64,000 nt of DNA from Actinomycetes bacterium. GTDB taxonomy: Bacteria > Actinomycetota > Acidimicrobiia > Acidimicrobiales > RAAP-2. Positions 17,971-27,184 of this stretch are shown here, in pieces. The notes under the pieces were generated by a model. The model searched no databases and had not been told where the DNA came from. It saw nothing but the letters and a program-made list of their open reading frames with translations. The stretch is from positions 1 to 64,000 of the forward strand of contig JAJYXE010000014.1 of NCBI GenBank assembly GCA_021791145.1, in the 5' to 3' direction. Positions within the stretch are counted from its first letter, which is position 1. The number at the start of each line of letters is the position of its first letter. The position numbers and the translations under genes were made by a program.

Positions 17971-19485
17971 TCAGGCGCTGGACGCGCTGGGGGCGCCGGC
18001 TGCGCCGGATGGGCGGGGTGCGCCGGCTACCTGCGCGACGACGTCGTCGGCCGCCTCCCTGCCGCTCTGGATGCACGCGGGGATGCCGATCCCGTGGTAC
18101 GCGGCACCTGCGAGGGACACGCCACCGAGGCGGCGGACCGCCGCCTCGACGCTCGCCACTCGGAGCAGGTGGTGCACCCTGTACTGCGGCAGGGCGTCGT
18201 CCCAGCGCGTGACGCGGGCCTCAAGCGGCTCGTCGCTGACGCCCACGAGCGTACCGAGCTCCTGGACGACGCGGTGCACGAGCTCGTGGTCGGACAACGT
18301 CCGGTGCCGCTCGTCTCCTGCACGGCCCACCGACGCCCGCAGCAGCCGGATGCCGGGCTGCTCGAGGTGCGGCCATTTGGCCCACAGGTACGTGCACGCG
18401 GTCACGAGGAAGGGCTCGCCCCGGGCAAGTCCTTCCCGCCGGGCAACCTCATGCGGGAGCGGCGTCCCGTGGGGGACCAAGAGGCCGGTGCCGAAGAGGT
18501 CGTCGGGGACCGCGTCGGCGCGGTAGGCGAGGGTCACGATGGCGACCGACGCGTAGTCGAGCGACGCCAGGACGGCCGCCGCCTCCGGGTCCTGGGACTC
18601 GAGGAGCGCCGCCGCCGACGCCGAGGGTACGGCGAGGACGACACCGTCCACCTCGTACGAGGTGCCGGGGGTCTTGAGGACCCAGCGGGTCCCCGCACGC
18701 GTCATTGCCTCCACCGGGGAGGAGACGAAGATGTCCGCCTGGCGCTCGCCCAGCCGATTCGCGAGGCGCTCCACGAGCGAGCCGAGCCCGCCGCCGAGCG
18801 CCCAGAATGCCGGTCCCTCCTCGGAGCTCGGCGCCCGCCCTCCAAGCCTCCCGAGGGTGCGCATGAAGCTCGTGCGCCGTTGGGCGGCCGTGAGCAGCGC
18901 CGGGAACACGGCCGCGGCGGACGCGTCCGCGACGCCGCCGGCGTGGATGCCGCCGACGAGGGGATCCACGAGCCGGTCCACCACCTGGCGCCCGAGCTTG
19001 CGGGCGACGAGGGGCCCGATCGCCCTGTCGCCGAGCGGACCTCTGATGTCCGGACGCGGGGCGACCAGGTCGGTTGCGAGCCGCAGCGTGCCTGCGGCCG
19101 AGAGGATCCCAGAGCGTGCGACGGGCACCAGCTTCGTCGGGACGCCAAGGACGAGGCCCTCTGGCAGGGGCCTCCGGCGTCCGCGCGCGTACACCGCCGC
19201 GCCCGACGCACCGATCGCAACGAGGTCGTCGCCGAGGCCCAGCTCCCTGCAGAGCGTCGCGGCCTCGGGTCGCCGGGCGAGAAAGCCGTCGGGCCCCGCC
19301 TCGACCGGAATGCCGCACATCGCGACGGTGGCGAGCTTCCCCCCGAGCCTCGGAGACGCCTCGAGGAGGACGACCGCCGGGGTGCTGAGGCTCGAGCCCG
19401 CCGCGCCGCCCGTGAGCTGCCACGCCGCAGCGAGCCCGGCGATCCCGCCGCCTACGACCGCGACGACGGGCCGGTCGCCTGTCAT
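17971..19485 (-). CDS. hemY: Oxygen-dependent FAD porphyrinogen oxidase, HemY/CgoX type
   Basis: This 504-residue flavoprotein oxidises a porphyrinogen to a porphyrin late in heme synthesis. It starts with the dinucleotide-binding VVAVVGGGIAGLAAAW, followed by LLEASPRLGGKL and GPDGFL. It ends with the FAD-contacting region SLAGAAYHGIGIPACIQSGREAA, all typical of the HemY family. In actinobacteria this enzyme normally works as coproporphyrinogen III oxidase (CgoX) in the coproporphyrin-dependent route. That is family knowledge; the sequence alone does not prove the substrate. The ATG overlaps the hemH stop in ATGA, so hemE-hemH-hemY is one leftward transcript. The tail after residue ~485 is Ala/Ser/Pro-rich. 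Confidence 0.9.
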   Translation of the reverse strand: MTGDRPVVAVVGGGIAGLAAAWQLTGGAAGSSLSTPAVVLLEASPRLGGKLATVAMCGIPVEAGPDGFLARRPEAATLCRELGLGDDLVAIGASGAAVYARGRRRPLPEGLVLGVPTKLVPVARSGILSAAGTLRLATDLVAPRPDIRGPLGDRAIGPLVARKLGRQVVDRLVDPLVGGIHAGGVADASAAAVFPALLTAAQRRTSFMRTLGRLGGRAPSSEEGPAFWALGGGLGSLVERLANRLGERQADIFVSSPVEAMTRAGTRWVLKTPGTSYEVDGVVLAVPSASAAALLESQDPEAAAVLASLDYASVAIVTLAYRADAVPDDLFGTGLLVPHGTPLPHEVARREGLARGEPFLVTACTYLWAKWPHLEQPGIRLLRASVGRAGDERHRTLSDHELVHRVVQELGTLVGVSDEPLEARVTRWDDALPQYRVHHLLRVASVEAAVRRLGGVSLAGAAYHGIGIPACIQSGREAADDVVAQVAGAPRPSGAAGAPSASSA

Positions 19486-20498
19486 CGAACGGTCTCCGCG
19501 GCTCGGGGCTCGGGGGGGAGCGACGTCGCGAGCGCGGCGAGCACGGCCCCGGCGACCAGCGTGCAGAACCGGGGATCGCCGTCGAAGGAGGCGGTCCGGG
19601 CGAACGCCAGCCCTTCTGCCTCCGCCACCGCCCGCGCCTCGATGTCGACGTCGTAGAGCACCTCGAGGTGATCGGCGACGAAGCCGATCGGGCAGACGAC
19701 CACGGCGCCCCTCGCTCTCGCGCCCCGGGCTTCCGCCCCGAGCCTGCGGAGCACCTCGAGGAGGTCGGGCCCGATCCAGGGCTCCGGCGTCCTCCCGGCG
19801 CTCTGCCACGCGACCTCCCAGGGGACTCCCCGTGCGGCAAGCCCCGCCGCGTCCGCGGCAGCCCGGGCAGATGCGGCGACCTGGTCGGGGTAGGGGTCGC
19901 CTGCGGCGAGCACACGCGAGGGGAGGGAGTGGGCGGTGAAGAGCACGGTCGTACGGTCCGCGCGCCCGACCTCGTCGAGTGCTTGCCGGACGCGCTCGGC
20001 CACCAGTGGGGCAAACCCTTCTGCGTCGTACCACTGCGGGACGCGCACCAGTGGCGGCGAGGGCACGGCCGAGGCGAGCGCCTTCTCGGCCCTGTCGAGG
20101 TACTCGTCAGAGCCCATCGAGGCGCGCTGAGGGGTGAGCACGATCCCGACGACCCGGCGGACCTGTGCCTCGGCGAGGGCGCGTGCGGCCTCTTCGATGA
20201 AGGGCTCGGTGTGCTTGGCCCCGAACCGCACCACGAAGGTCCCGGGGCGCGCGGCCTCGAGCGCCGCGGCGATGCCGGCCACCTGCGCAGCGGTCCGGGC
20301 GCCGAGCGGGGAGGTGCCGCCGATGGCGTCGTAGCGTCCGAGGAGCTCGGCGAGCTGCTCGGAAGAAGGGGGCCTGCCGCGCCGGATCCTCGTGTAGAAC
20401 GCCTCGATCCCGGCACGTTCGGACGGGGTGCCGTGCGCCATCACGAGGACGCCCTCGCTGCGCGCCCCGCCTCGCCTGCTTCCCGCGGGCACGCTCAT
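19482..20498 (-). CDS. hemH: Ferrochelatase (coproporphyrin/protoporphyrin)
   Basis: The 338-residue product inserts ferrous iron into a porphyrin. Recognisable blocks are [19 protein letters not shown], the active-site [26 protein letters not shown] and [17 protein letters not shown], which includes the conserved glutamate and the iron-side histidine. Its setting between hemE and hemY in an actinobacterium suggests that it is the coproporphyrin ferrochelatase CpfC; the final decarboxylase (ChdC/HemQ) is not in this window. Cysteines are few, so I see no sign of the [2Fe-2S] site reported for some actinobacterial ferrochelatases. It overlaps both neighbours by four bases. Confidence 0.92.
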   Translation of the reverse strand: MSVPAGSRRGGARSEGVLVMAHGTPSERAGIEAFYTRIRRGRPPSSEQLAELLGRYDAIGGTSPLGARTAAQVAGIAAALEAARPGTFVVRFGAKHTEPFIEEAARALAEAQVRRVVGIVLTPQRASMGSDEYLDRAEKALASAVPSPPLVRVPQWYDAEGFAPLVAERVRQALDEVGRADRTTVLFTAHSLPSRVLAAGDPYPDQVAASARAAADAAGLAARGVPWEVAWQSAGRTPEPWIGPDLLEVLRRLGAEARGARARGAVVVCPIGFVADHLEVLYDVDIEARAVAEAEGLAFARTASFDGDPRFCTLVAGAVLAALATSLPPEPRAAETVR

Positions 20499-21541
20499 CT
20501 TCCGAGGACGCCCGCTCGGCCCTCGGCATGCACCAATTCCACGAGAGCCGAGAGTATCCCGGGGTCGGTCTCGGGGAGGACGCCGTGCCCGAGGTTGAAG
20601 ATGTGCCCGGGCGCCGTCCCCGCCCGGCTGAGCACGTCCCGGGCCTCGCGCGACACCACCTCCCAGGGCGCGAGGCACACCGCGGGATCGAGGTTCCCCT
20701 GGACCGCCCGGGACGGCCCGACGCGGCGGCGCGCCTCGTCCAACGGGACTCGCCAGTCGATCCCGACGACCTGCGCGCGAGCCTGCGCCATGAGCCCCAA
20801 GAGCTCGCCGGTGCCGACACCGAAGACGATCCCGGGCACCCCGAGCGGGGCGATCGCATCGAAGACCCTTCGAGTCGCAGGGAGCGCGAACCGTTCGTAC
20901 TCGGCCGGGGAGAGCGCTCCGGCCCAGCTGTCGAAGAGCTGCACGACCGAGGCCCCGGCGCGGACCTGCGCGACGAGCGATGCCGCGGCCATGTCGGCGA
21001 GCCGGTCGGCAAGGGCGTGCCAGAGGGCGGGGTCCGAGTGCATCAGCGCCTTGACCCGCGCGAACGTGCGCGATGGGCCACCTTCGACGAGGTAGCTCGC
21101 GACGGTGAAGGGCGCGCCTGCGAAGCCGATCAGGGGGAGCGTTGGCCCGAGCTCCCGTACCACCATCGCCGCCGCCTCGGCGACGTAGGGAGCGTCGTCC
21201 TCGGGCACGAAGCGACGCAGGCGGGCGAGGTCCGCCGCCGACGAGAAGGGCTCGGCGACGAGCGGGCCGCGACCCGGTTCGACGACGACGCCGAACCCGA
21301 CCGCGTGGACCGGGACCACGATGTCGGAGAAGAGGATCGCGGCATCGACCCTGTAGCGGCGCACCGGTTGGAGCGTCAGCTCCGCGGCGAGCTCGGGGTC
21401 CGAGATCGCCTCGAGGATCGCCCCGGACCCCCGCTTGGCCCGGTACTCGGGGAGCGACCGGCCCGCCTGCCGCATGAACCACACGGGCGTGTGGGGCACG
21501 GGCTGGCACCGGGCGGCCATGACGAGCGGCGGGGCGACCAT
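20495..21541 (-). CDS. hemE: Uroporphyrinogen decarboxylase
   Basis: HemE removes the four acetate carboxyls of uroporphyrinogen III to give coproporphyrinogen III. The 348-residue product has the signature [16 protein letters not shown] near the N-terminus, then [34 protein letters not shown] and [13 protein letters not shown], all family blocks. I chose ATG 21541, about 17 residues ahead of the signature. ATG 21616, in frame and 25 codons upstream, is the alternative and is preceded by GGGAG. The gene heads the hemE-hemH-hemY operon. Its upstream region contains a 14-base minisatellite shared with the divergent helD gene. Confidence 0.94.
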   Translation of the reverse strand: MVAPPLVMAARCQPVPHTPVWFMRQAGRSLPEYRAKRGSGAILEAISDPELAAELTLQPVRRYRVDAAILFSDIVVPVHAVGFGVVVEPGRGPLVAEPFSSAADLARLRRFVPEDDAPYVAEAAAMVVRELGPTLPLIGFAGAPFTVASYLVEGGPSRTFARVKALMHSDPALWHALADRLADMAAASLVAQVRAGASVVQLFDSWAGALSPAEYERFALPATRRVFDAIAPLGVPGIVFGVGTGELLGLMAQARAQVVGIDWRVPLDEARRRVGPSRAVQGNLDPAVCLAPWEVVSREARDVLSRAGTAPGHIFNLGHGVLPETDPGILSALVELVHAEGRAGVLGR

Positions 21542-21634
21542 GGGGGCGTCCCGGGGTCCGTGGGTGCCGCCGGGGCGGTCGATCCCGGTGTCGGGGGCTT
21601 GCACGCAGACGATCATCGCAGCACGCTCACGCTC

Positions 21635-21778
21635 CCACCACCGAAGGGCCACCACCGAAGGGCCGCCGGCGAAGGGCCGCCGGCGAAGGGCCGCCGGCGA
21701 AGGGCTGCCGGCGAAGGGCTGCCGGCGAAGGGCTGCCGGCGAAGGGCTGCCGGCGAAGGGCTGCCGGCGAAGGGCATC
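21635..21778. repeat. 14-base minisatellite, about 10 copies
   Basis: GAAGGG recurs every 14 bases from 21643 to 21769 (ten times). The core unit is gaagggctgccggc or gaagggccgccggc; the first two copies are diverged (accacc in place of the GC core). The array fills the space between hemE and helD, which diverge here. There are no spacers, so this is not a CRISPR. Each unit holds the palindrome GCCGGC. Confidence 0.95.
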
Positions 21779-21805
21779 GGGACCGCAGCCGACCTCGAGC
21801 AGCGC

Positions 21806-21843
21806 CCCCAGTAAACTGGTTCGTTCGCTCGGGCGCCTGGAGG
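21806..21843 (+). promoter_or_regulatory. Possible helD promoter and ribosome binding site
   Basis: A TAAACT hexamer (about 21812-21817, TANNNT form of a -10 box) lies within the short dyad CCAGTAAACTGG. It is followed by TGGAGG about ten bases before the GTG start. I see no convincing -35 box. The dyad could alternatively be an operator. Confidence 0.35.
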
Positions 21844-21853
21844 ACCCATCGTC

Positions 21854-24271
21854 GTGACCCAAGAGCAGGACGTCCAGGAGGAGCAGCAGTTCCTGGACCG
21901 GGCCTACGAAGGGCTCGAGTCGATGCGGGACGAGGCCGCGCGCATGCTCGAGTCCGTGCTCGACCTCGGACGCGGCGGCACCTTCCAGTCCCGCACCGAA
22001 CGGGACATCGTGGTGCGCACGAGCATGGCGCGCCTCGCCCAGCTCGACATCGGCGACCAGGTCCTGTGCTTCGGGCGGATCGACAGGCTGCCCGACCCCG
22101 GGCAGGACCGGGGCGAGACCTTCCATATCGGCCGGCTGGCCGTCTCGGGCCCGGACCACGAGCCGCTCGTCGTCGACTGGCGCGCGCCGGTCGCCGAACC
22201 CTTCTACCGCGCGACCGGGCTCGACCCGCGGGGGCTCGCCCGCCGGAGGCATCTGGCGGTGAGCGGGCGGACCGTGACCGGGGTCGAAGACGAGTACTTC
22301 GCGCTCGATCCGCGCCGGCGCAACGGGGATCGCCCGACCGGCCCGCCCGTGCCGGGGGGTCCGCAGGACGCCTCGACCGAGAGCATCTCGCTCGGGGGAC
22401 CGGGCGCCCTCCTCTCGGCCCTCGGCCAGACCCGTACGGGCCGGATGGGCGACATCGTGGCGACGATCCAGCGGGAGCAGGACGAGATCATCCGCTCGCC
22501 CCTCGGCGGGGTGCTCATGGTCCAGGGCGGGCCGGGGACCGGGAAGACCGCCGTCGCCCTTCATCGCGCCGCGTACCTGCTGTACACGCACCGCTTCCCG
22601 CTCGAGCGCCAGGGCGTTCTCGTCGTCGGCCCCAACCCGCTCTTCCTCCGCTACATCGAGCGGGTCCTGCCCTCTCTCGGCGAGTCGGGGGTGACGCTGT
22701 CGACCGTGGCGGGGCTCGTGCCCGAGATCCGGGTGCGGGGCGCCGACAGCCCCGCGGTGGCTCGGCTCAAGGGCGACGCCCGAATGGCGCAGGTGGTGGC
22801 GAAGGCCGTGCGGACGCGCGAGCGGGGCCTGCGCCGCGACCTCGACGTCCCCTACGGGACCACGACCCTGCACCTCGCAGCGGCCGAGACCGAGCAGATC
22901 GTCGCCCAGGCGCGGCGGAGGCCGGGCCCGCACAACGCCCGGCGCCGCTTCGTGGAGCGCCAGGTGCTCCAGCGGCTCGCCGAGCAGTACGACCAGGTTC
23001 GACGGAGGGGGACGAGACGTGGGTCGGGCGCGCCCCGTGCCGGCACGGGGGTCCGGGCCGTCGGCAGCCAGCGCGACGAGGCGGGCAGCGGGGCGTCGGA
23101 CCTGGCGGACCTGCGACGCCAGATCCGGCGGAGCCCTGTGGTCCTCGAGGCGCTCGACCGGATGTGGCCGCGCCTGTCAGCGCACGAGCTCGTCCACGAC
23201 CTCTTCGGCGCCCGCGCGTTGCTCAGGGCAGCCGGGAGCGGGGTCCTCTCCGACGCTGAGGTGGCACTGCTGCACCGGCCGCGCAGCTCGTCGCTCGACG
23301 AGGTCCCCTGGACGGCGGCGGACGCTGCCCTCGTCGACGAGGCGCGAGCCCTGCTCGGACCACGCCGGGCGCGGCCCCGCCCGCGAGCAGGGGCGGCCGC
23401 AGACCACGGCGAGCAGCTGCGGGAGGATCTCGGGTTCTGGCCGGCGGGGCTCGCGGCCAGTCCGATCCCCAGTCACAACGGGAACGGGGCCGCGGCCGAA
23501 GACGACGTGCGCGCGTTCGGCCATATCGTCGTCGACGAGGCACAGGACCTCTCGCCCATGCAGCTGCGCATGCTCGCCCGCCGCTCGATCTCGGGCTCGA
23601 TGACCGTCGTCGGGGACGTCGCGCAGGCGACCGGTCCCTGGGCGCCGCGGAGCTGGGAGGACGTGGAGCGGCACCTGAGCCCGGCTCGTCCGGCGCGGGT
23701 CGCGGAGCTGACCGTGGCCTACCGCACGCCCGCCGAGGTGATGGACGTAGCGGCGGGCGTGCTCGCGGCCAACGTGCCCGGTGTCCGGCCGCCGACCGCG
23801 GTCCGGCGCTCGGGGGCTCCCCCCACCGCGTGGAGGTGTGCGCCCGACGAGCTCGCCTCGACGAGCGCCCGGGCGGCAGCGGGCGAGCTGGCAGCGGTCC
23901 TTGGTGGGAGGGTCGCGGTGCTCCTCGTCCCCTCGATGGTGGACGAGGTGATGGCCGCGCTGCAGGAGGCGGGCCTCGACCCGGTCGACCCGAGAGACGC
24001 AGAGGGTCCGGGCCTCGCTGCGCCACTGGTCGTCCTCCCCGCGGCCGAGTCCCACGGGCTCGAGTTCGACTCGGTGGTGGTGGTGGAGCCCGCAGCGATC
24101 GCAGCCGGTGACGGCCTCGGCGACGAGCCCGCCGGCCACGCGGGGGAGAGGGTCCCGGGCGCCACGACGTCGGCGGGCTCCCGGGCGCTCTACGTGGCGC
24201 TCACCCGGCCCACGCGCCGGCTGGCGGTCGTCCACGCGAGGGAGCTCCCCCCCGGGCTCGTCGTCGGCTGA
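21854..24271 (+). CDS. helD: HelD-type UvrD-like helicase, RNA polymerase recycling factor
   Basis: HelD proteins are superfamily 1 ATPases that release RNA polymerase from stalled or non-specific complexes. The 805-residue product begins with a charged helical N-terminal arm. It then has [11 protein letters not shown], Walker A GGPGTGKT (residues 225-232), the motif II equivalent [12 protein letters not shown] (D561, E562), [10 protein letters not shown], and a C-terminal [12 protein letters not shown] typical of UvrD motif VI. A Gly/Arg/Ala-rich insert (about residues 375-415) falls in the 1A domain. No nuclease domain is present. The start is GTG 21854 with GGAGG upstream. It is monocistronic and diverges from hemE. 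Confidence 0.88.
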   Translation: MTQEQDVQEEQQFLDRAYEGLESMRDEAARMLESVLDLGRGGTFQSRTERDIVVRTSMARLAQLDIGDQVLCFGRIDRLPDPGQDRGETFHIGRLAVSGPDHEPLVVDWRAPVAEPFYRATGLDPRGLARRRHLAVSGRTVTGVEDEYFALDPRRRNGDRPTGPPVPGGPQDASTESISLGGPGALLSALGQTRTGRMGDIVATIQREQDEIIRSPLGGVLMVQGGPGTGKTAVALHRAAYLLYTHRFPLERQGVLVVGPNPLFLRYIERVLPSLGESGVTLSTVAGLVPEIRVRGADSPAVARLKGDARMAQVVAKAVRTRERGLRRDLDVPYGTTTLHLAAAETEQIVAQARRRPGPHNARRRFVERQVLQRLAEQYDQVRRRGTRRGSGAPRAGTGVRAVGSQRDEAGSGASDLADLRRQIRRSPVVLEALDRMWPRLSAHELVHDLFGARALLRAAGSGVLSDAEVALLHRPRSSSLDEVPWTAADAALVDEARALLGPRRARPRPRAGAAADHGEQLREDLGFWPAGLAASPIPSHNGNGAAAEDDVRAFGHIVVDEAQDLSPMQLRMLARRSISGSMTVVGDVAQATGPWAPRSWEDVERHLSPARPARVAELTVAYRTPAEVMDVAAGVLAANVPGVRPPTAVRRSGAPPTAWRCAPDELASTSARAAAGELAAVLGGRVAVLLVPSMVDEVMAALQEAGLDPVDPRDAEGPGLAAPLVVLPAAESHGLEFDSVVVVEPAAIAAGDGLGDEPAGHAGERVPGATTSAGSRALYVALTRPTRRLAVVHARELPPGLVVG

Positions 24272-24354
24272 CAAGTCTGTCGACCAGGGTGTTCGCGCCC
24301 GTGTGGCCCGTTCACCGGGGACCGAGGGGCGCGGAGGCGGCTGTGCAGGAGGTT

Positions 24355-24371
24355 GGCGCCGGCACGGCGCC
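24355..24371 (+). terminator. Short GC hairpin between helD and ctaE
   Basis: GGCGCCG and CGGCGCC pair perfectly around the loop GCA. It may end helD transcription, but there is no T-run, and it lies only 20 bases before the ctaE start, so a 5'-leader role is also possible. Confidence 0.35.
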
Positions 24372-24391
24372 GTCGACTAGTACATAGGCCC

Positions 24392-24988
24392 GTGAGCCAG
24401 GCCATCTCGGTGCCGCATCCGGGCAAGCCGGCCCGGGTGGTGCACGACCGGCCGCCGATGCTCGCGGTCGGGGTCATGATCTGGCTCGGCTCCGAGCTCA
24501 TGTTCTTCAGCGGTCTGTTCGCCGCGTACTTCACGATCCGGGCCAACGACCACCCCTGGCCCCCAGTCGGGACCCACCTCGACGTGGTGCAGGCTGGGGT
24601 CTTCACGGCGATCCTCGTCTCCTCGAGCTTCACCATGCAGTACGCGGTCTTCTGCGAGGAGCGGCTCAACCGCCGGGCCGCGCGCACCTGGATCGCCGTG
24701 ACGATGGTGCTCGGGTTCATGTTCTTGGGCAACCAGTTCTACGAGTGGGTCACCCAGACCACGCGCTGGACGACGAACGCGTACGGATCGCTCTTCTACA
24801 TCATGTCCGGCCTCCACGGCCTGCACGTCTTCCTGGGGCTCGTCGCGATGGTCTTCCTGCTCGGGCGCATGAAAGGGCCCGGCGGCGACCCGGGAGAGCT
24901 CGCCGTCTTCCAGGGTGTCAGCTACTACTGGCACTTCGTCGACATCGTGTGGATCGGTCTCTACAGTTGCCTGTTCCTGCTGAAGTAG
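24392..24988 (+). CDS. ctaE: Cytochrome c oxidase subunit III
   Basis: CtaE is the third core subunit of the aa3 oxidase. The 198-residue, five-helix form lacking the first two helices is usual in actinobacteria. Family blocks are WLGSELMFFSGLFAAYFTIRA, which includes the conserved glutamate, SGLHGLHVFLGL and VSYYWHFVDIVWIGLYS. I took GTG 24392 (VSQAISVPHP) because the sequence upstream is Arg-rich and unlike the family. qcrC starts ten bases after the stop, giving the ctaE-qcrC-qcrA-qcrB order known from mycobacteria and corynebacteria. Confidence 0.94.
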   Translation: MSQAISVPHPGKPARVVHDRPPMLAVGVMIWLGSELMFFSGLFAAYFTIRANDHPWPPVGTHLDVVQAGVFTAILVSSSFTMQYAVFCEERLNRRAARTWIAVTMVLGFMFLGNQFYEWVTQTTRWTTNAYGSLFYIMSGLHGLHVFLGLVAMVFLLGRMKGPGGDPGELAVFQGVSYYWHFVDIVWIGLYSCLFLLK

Positions 24989-24998
24989 GAGCGGCCCG

Positions 24999-26036
24999 TT
25001 GATCCGCCGACTGATCAGGAGCCGGTTCGCTCTTCCCGCGGCCTTGTTGCTCGCCGTGGGCCTCGGCAGCGTGCTGTCGCTGGCCTCGGGCGCGAAGGCC
25101 GCGACAAGGCAGTCGACACGCACGGGGTCCTCCACGTCTCCGGCGACGACCGTGCCCCGCACAGGGCGCCACGTCCTCGCGACAGCAGGCGCCACGCACT
25201 TCGTCAACACAAAGCCGCGGGTCACACCTCACGCGACAGCGTGCACGAAGGATGCGGAGCAGATCGGCTACCGCTCCCCCAAGGACAGCGGCTCGCCCCA
25301 GAACAGCACACCCCGCTACCTCAAGTGCTCCCACGGGAAGGTGGTGCAGTACGGGGATAAGGCGATCACGTACCGCCTTCCGCCGTCTTCGTACATCGCG
25401 GCCGGCCACGAGCTCTTCGAGGAGAACTGCTCGAGCTGCCACCTGCCGACAGCGCAGGGCAGCGCCGCCGCTCCCTCGCTCGTGGGCGTCGGGCCGGCCA
25501 CCGTCGACTTCTGGGTGACCACCGGGCGGATGCCGGCGTCGACGCCGCTGCAGGTGCAAGCGGAGCAGAAGCCGCCCCGCCTCACCAAGAAGGAGGCCGC
25601 GGAGGTGGCCGCCTGGATCAACTCGCTCACACCCTCAGCCCCCTACATCCCCGACGTCCACACCAAGGGTGCCAACCTGACGCAGGGCGCCACACTGTTC
25701 GCTCTCAACTGCGCCGCCTGCCACACCATCACCGGCGCGGGCGACGCACTCGCCTACGGCACCTACGCGCCGACGCTCCACCTGGCCACGCCGACCCAGA
25801 TCGCCGAGGCGATCCGCACTGGGCCCGGCAACATGCCGCGCTTCACGGGCAACCTCTCCGACGCGCAGGTCCGCGACATCGTCGCCTACGTGAGCGAGAA
25901 GATCCAGCACCCGTCCGACCCCGGCGGCTACGGGCTCGGCGGCGTGGGCCCCGTGACCGAGGGCTTCGTGGCCCTCCTCTTCGGCGTCGGCGGGCTGATG
26001 CTCGTGTCCTTCTGGATCGGGGACAGGTCGTCGTGA
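24999..26036 (+). CDS. qcrC: Diheme cytochrome c subunit of the bcc complex
   Basis: QcrC is the membrane-anchored diheme cytochrome cc that passes electrons straight from the bc1-type complex to the aa3 oxidase, replacing soluble cytochrome c. The 345-residue product has an N-terminal signal/anchor (about residues 8-35), two heme c sites CSSCH (C144, C147, H148) and CAACH (C238, C241, H242), and a C-terminal membrane helix (FVALLFGVGGLMLVSFWIG). The start is TTG 24999 with TAGGAGCGG upstream. Between the signal and the first heme lies about 100 residues, with two isolated cysteines, which is longer than I expect for the family. Confidence 0.92.
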   Translation: MIRRLIRSRFALPAALLLAVGLGSVLSLASGAKAATRQSTRTGSSTSPATTVPRTGRHVLATAGATHFVNTKPRVTPHATACTKDAEQIGYRSPKDSGSPQNSTPRYLKCSHGKVVQYGDKAITYRLPPSSYIAAGHELFEENCSSCHLPTAQGSAAAPSLVGVGPATVDFWVTTGRMPASTPLQVQAEQKPPRLTKKEAAEVAAWINSLTPSAPYIPDVHTKGANLTQGATLFALNCAACHTITGAGDALAYGTYAPTLHLATPTQIAEAIRTGPGNMPRFTGNLSDAQVRDIVAYVSEKIQHPSDPGGYGLGGVGPVTEGFVALLFGVGGLMLVSFWIGDRSS

Positions 26037-26058
26037 CGCCGCACGGTGAGGTCGGGAG

Positions 26059-27141
26059 ATGAGCGAGCCAGAGGAGACCCACGTGACCGGTGAGGTCGAC
26101 GTCACCGGCCCTGGAGGAAGCGGACCGGGCGACGGCCATGGACCGGGCGACGGCAGTGGACCGGGCGACGGAAGTGGACCGGGCGACGGCCACGGACCGG
26201 GCGTGGCGCTCCTCGCCGCGCGAGCGGACGACCCGCACCTCCAGGACGCCACGAGCCACCCCCGGCGTGTCGAGGCGATCGTGGGGCTGTTCTTCCTCGT
26301 CGGGATCGCCGGCATCTGCGCGTTTGGGGGGGCGTACGTCGAGGGCGCGAGCACCCAGGTCTACGCAGCGACCCTCTTCGTGGGCCTCTTTTGCCTCGGC
26401 TTCGGACTGACCGCATGGGGCAAGTACCTCATGCCCAGGGGGCCGTTCGTCGAGGAGCGCCATTCGCTCGCGTCCAGTGCCGACGAGCAGCAGGCCATGG
26501 CCGCCGCTCTCGTCGAGCGGACCGGCATCGTCGTCAAGCGGCGCAAGGTGCTCGGTGGGATGCTGGTGACGGGCCTGGGCCTGTTCGGGATCGTCGCCGC
26601 GTTCCCGCTGATCCGCTCTCTCGGGCCCAAGCCGCGATCGAGCCTCTTCACGACGAACTGGAAGAAGGGCTCGCTCCTCGTCGACTTGAACGGAAAGCCG
26701 GTCCACCGTACGGATATGCAGGTGGGCGGGCTCCTCACGGTCTTTCCCAAGGGTAAGCAGACGACAACCACAGCGCAGGCGGTCGACCAGACCGTGCTCA
26801 TCCGGGTGCAGTCCACGAAGCTGGTCACCATGAAGGGCCGCGGCGACTGGGCGCCCGACGGCTACGTGGCCTACTCCAAGGTCTGCACCCACCTCGGCTG
26901 TCCGGTCGGTCTGTACGAACAGGAGCTCGAGCTGCTCGTCTGCCCCTGCCACCAGTCCATGTTCGACGTGCGCGACGGAGCGTTCCCGGTCTTCGGCCCC
27001 GCGCCGCGGCCGCTCCCCCAGCTCCCGATCTACTTCGACTCGACAGGCTTCCTCAGGGCCCGGTCGGGATTCGACCAGCCCATCGGTCCGGGCTTCTGGG
27101 AGCGCTCGACAATCGGGAACGGCAAGGCGTCCAGCACATGA
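26059..27141 (+). CDS. qcrA: Rieske iron-sulfur subunit of the bcc complex
   Basis: QcrA carries the high-potential [2Fe-2S] Rieske cluster of the quinol-oxidising complex. In the 360-residue product C276 and H278 (CTHLGC) and C295 and H298 (CPCH) are the cluster ligands, and C281/C297 form the usual disulfide. As in other actinobacteria there are three membrane helices. KRRKVLGG (R161, R162) just before the third helix matches a twin-arginine motif, which fits the known Tat dependence of this subunit type. The N-terminus has a GPGDG repeat encoded by 18-base units. ATG 26059 follows CGGGAG. Confidence 0.94.
   Translation: MSEPEETHVTGEVDVTGPGGSGPGDGHGPGDGSGPGDGSGPGDGHGPGVALLAARADDPHLQDATSHPRRVEAIVGLFFLVGIAGICAFGGAYVEGASTQVYAATLFVGLFCLGFGLTAWGKYLMPRGPFVEERHSLASSADEQQAMAAALVERTGIVVKRRKVLGGMLVTGLGLFGIVAAFPLIRSLGPKPRSSLFTTNWKKGSLLVDLNGKPVHRTDMQVGGLLTVFPKGKQTTTTAQAVDQTVLIRVQSTKLVTMKGRGDWAPDGYVAYSKVCTHLGCPVGLYEQELELLVCPCHQSMFDVRDGAFPVFGPAPRPLPQLPIYFDSTGFLRARSGFDQPIGPGFWERSTIGNGKASST
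26122..26203 (+). repeat. 18-base coding repeats in qcrA
   Basis: Four and a half units of ggaccgggcgacggcnnn (starts at 26122, 26140, 26158, 26176, 26194) encode GPGDGH/GPGDGS hexapeptides at the cytoplasmic N-terminus of the Rieske subunit, ahead of the first membrane helix. Confidence 0.93.
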
Positions 27142-27184
27142 GCGCGCTGTGTGGGCATGACCCGAGGACCACGGAGATGACCGC

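Noticed and set aside
21635..21778. Possible CRISPR array
   Set aside because: The units are 14 bases and directly adjacent with no unique spacers; the same applies to the arrays at 39139 and 53155. No cas genes are present.
21542..22933. Long open frame on the minus strand continuing upstream of hemE across helD
   Set aside because: It is antisense to a well-supported helicase gene, reads through the 14-base minisatellite, and shows no domain. It reflects GC-rich codon bias on the opposite strand.
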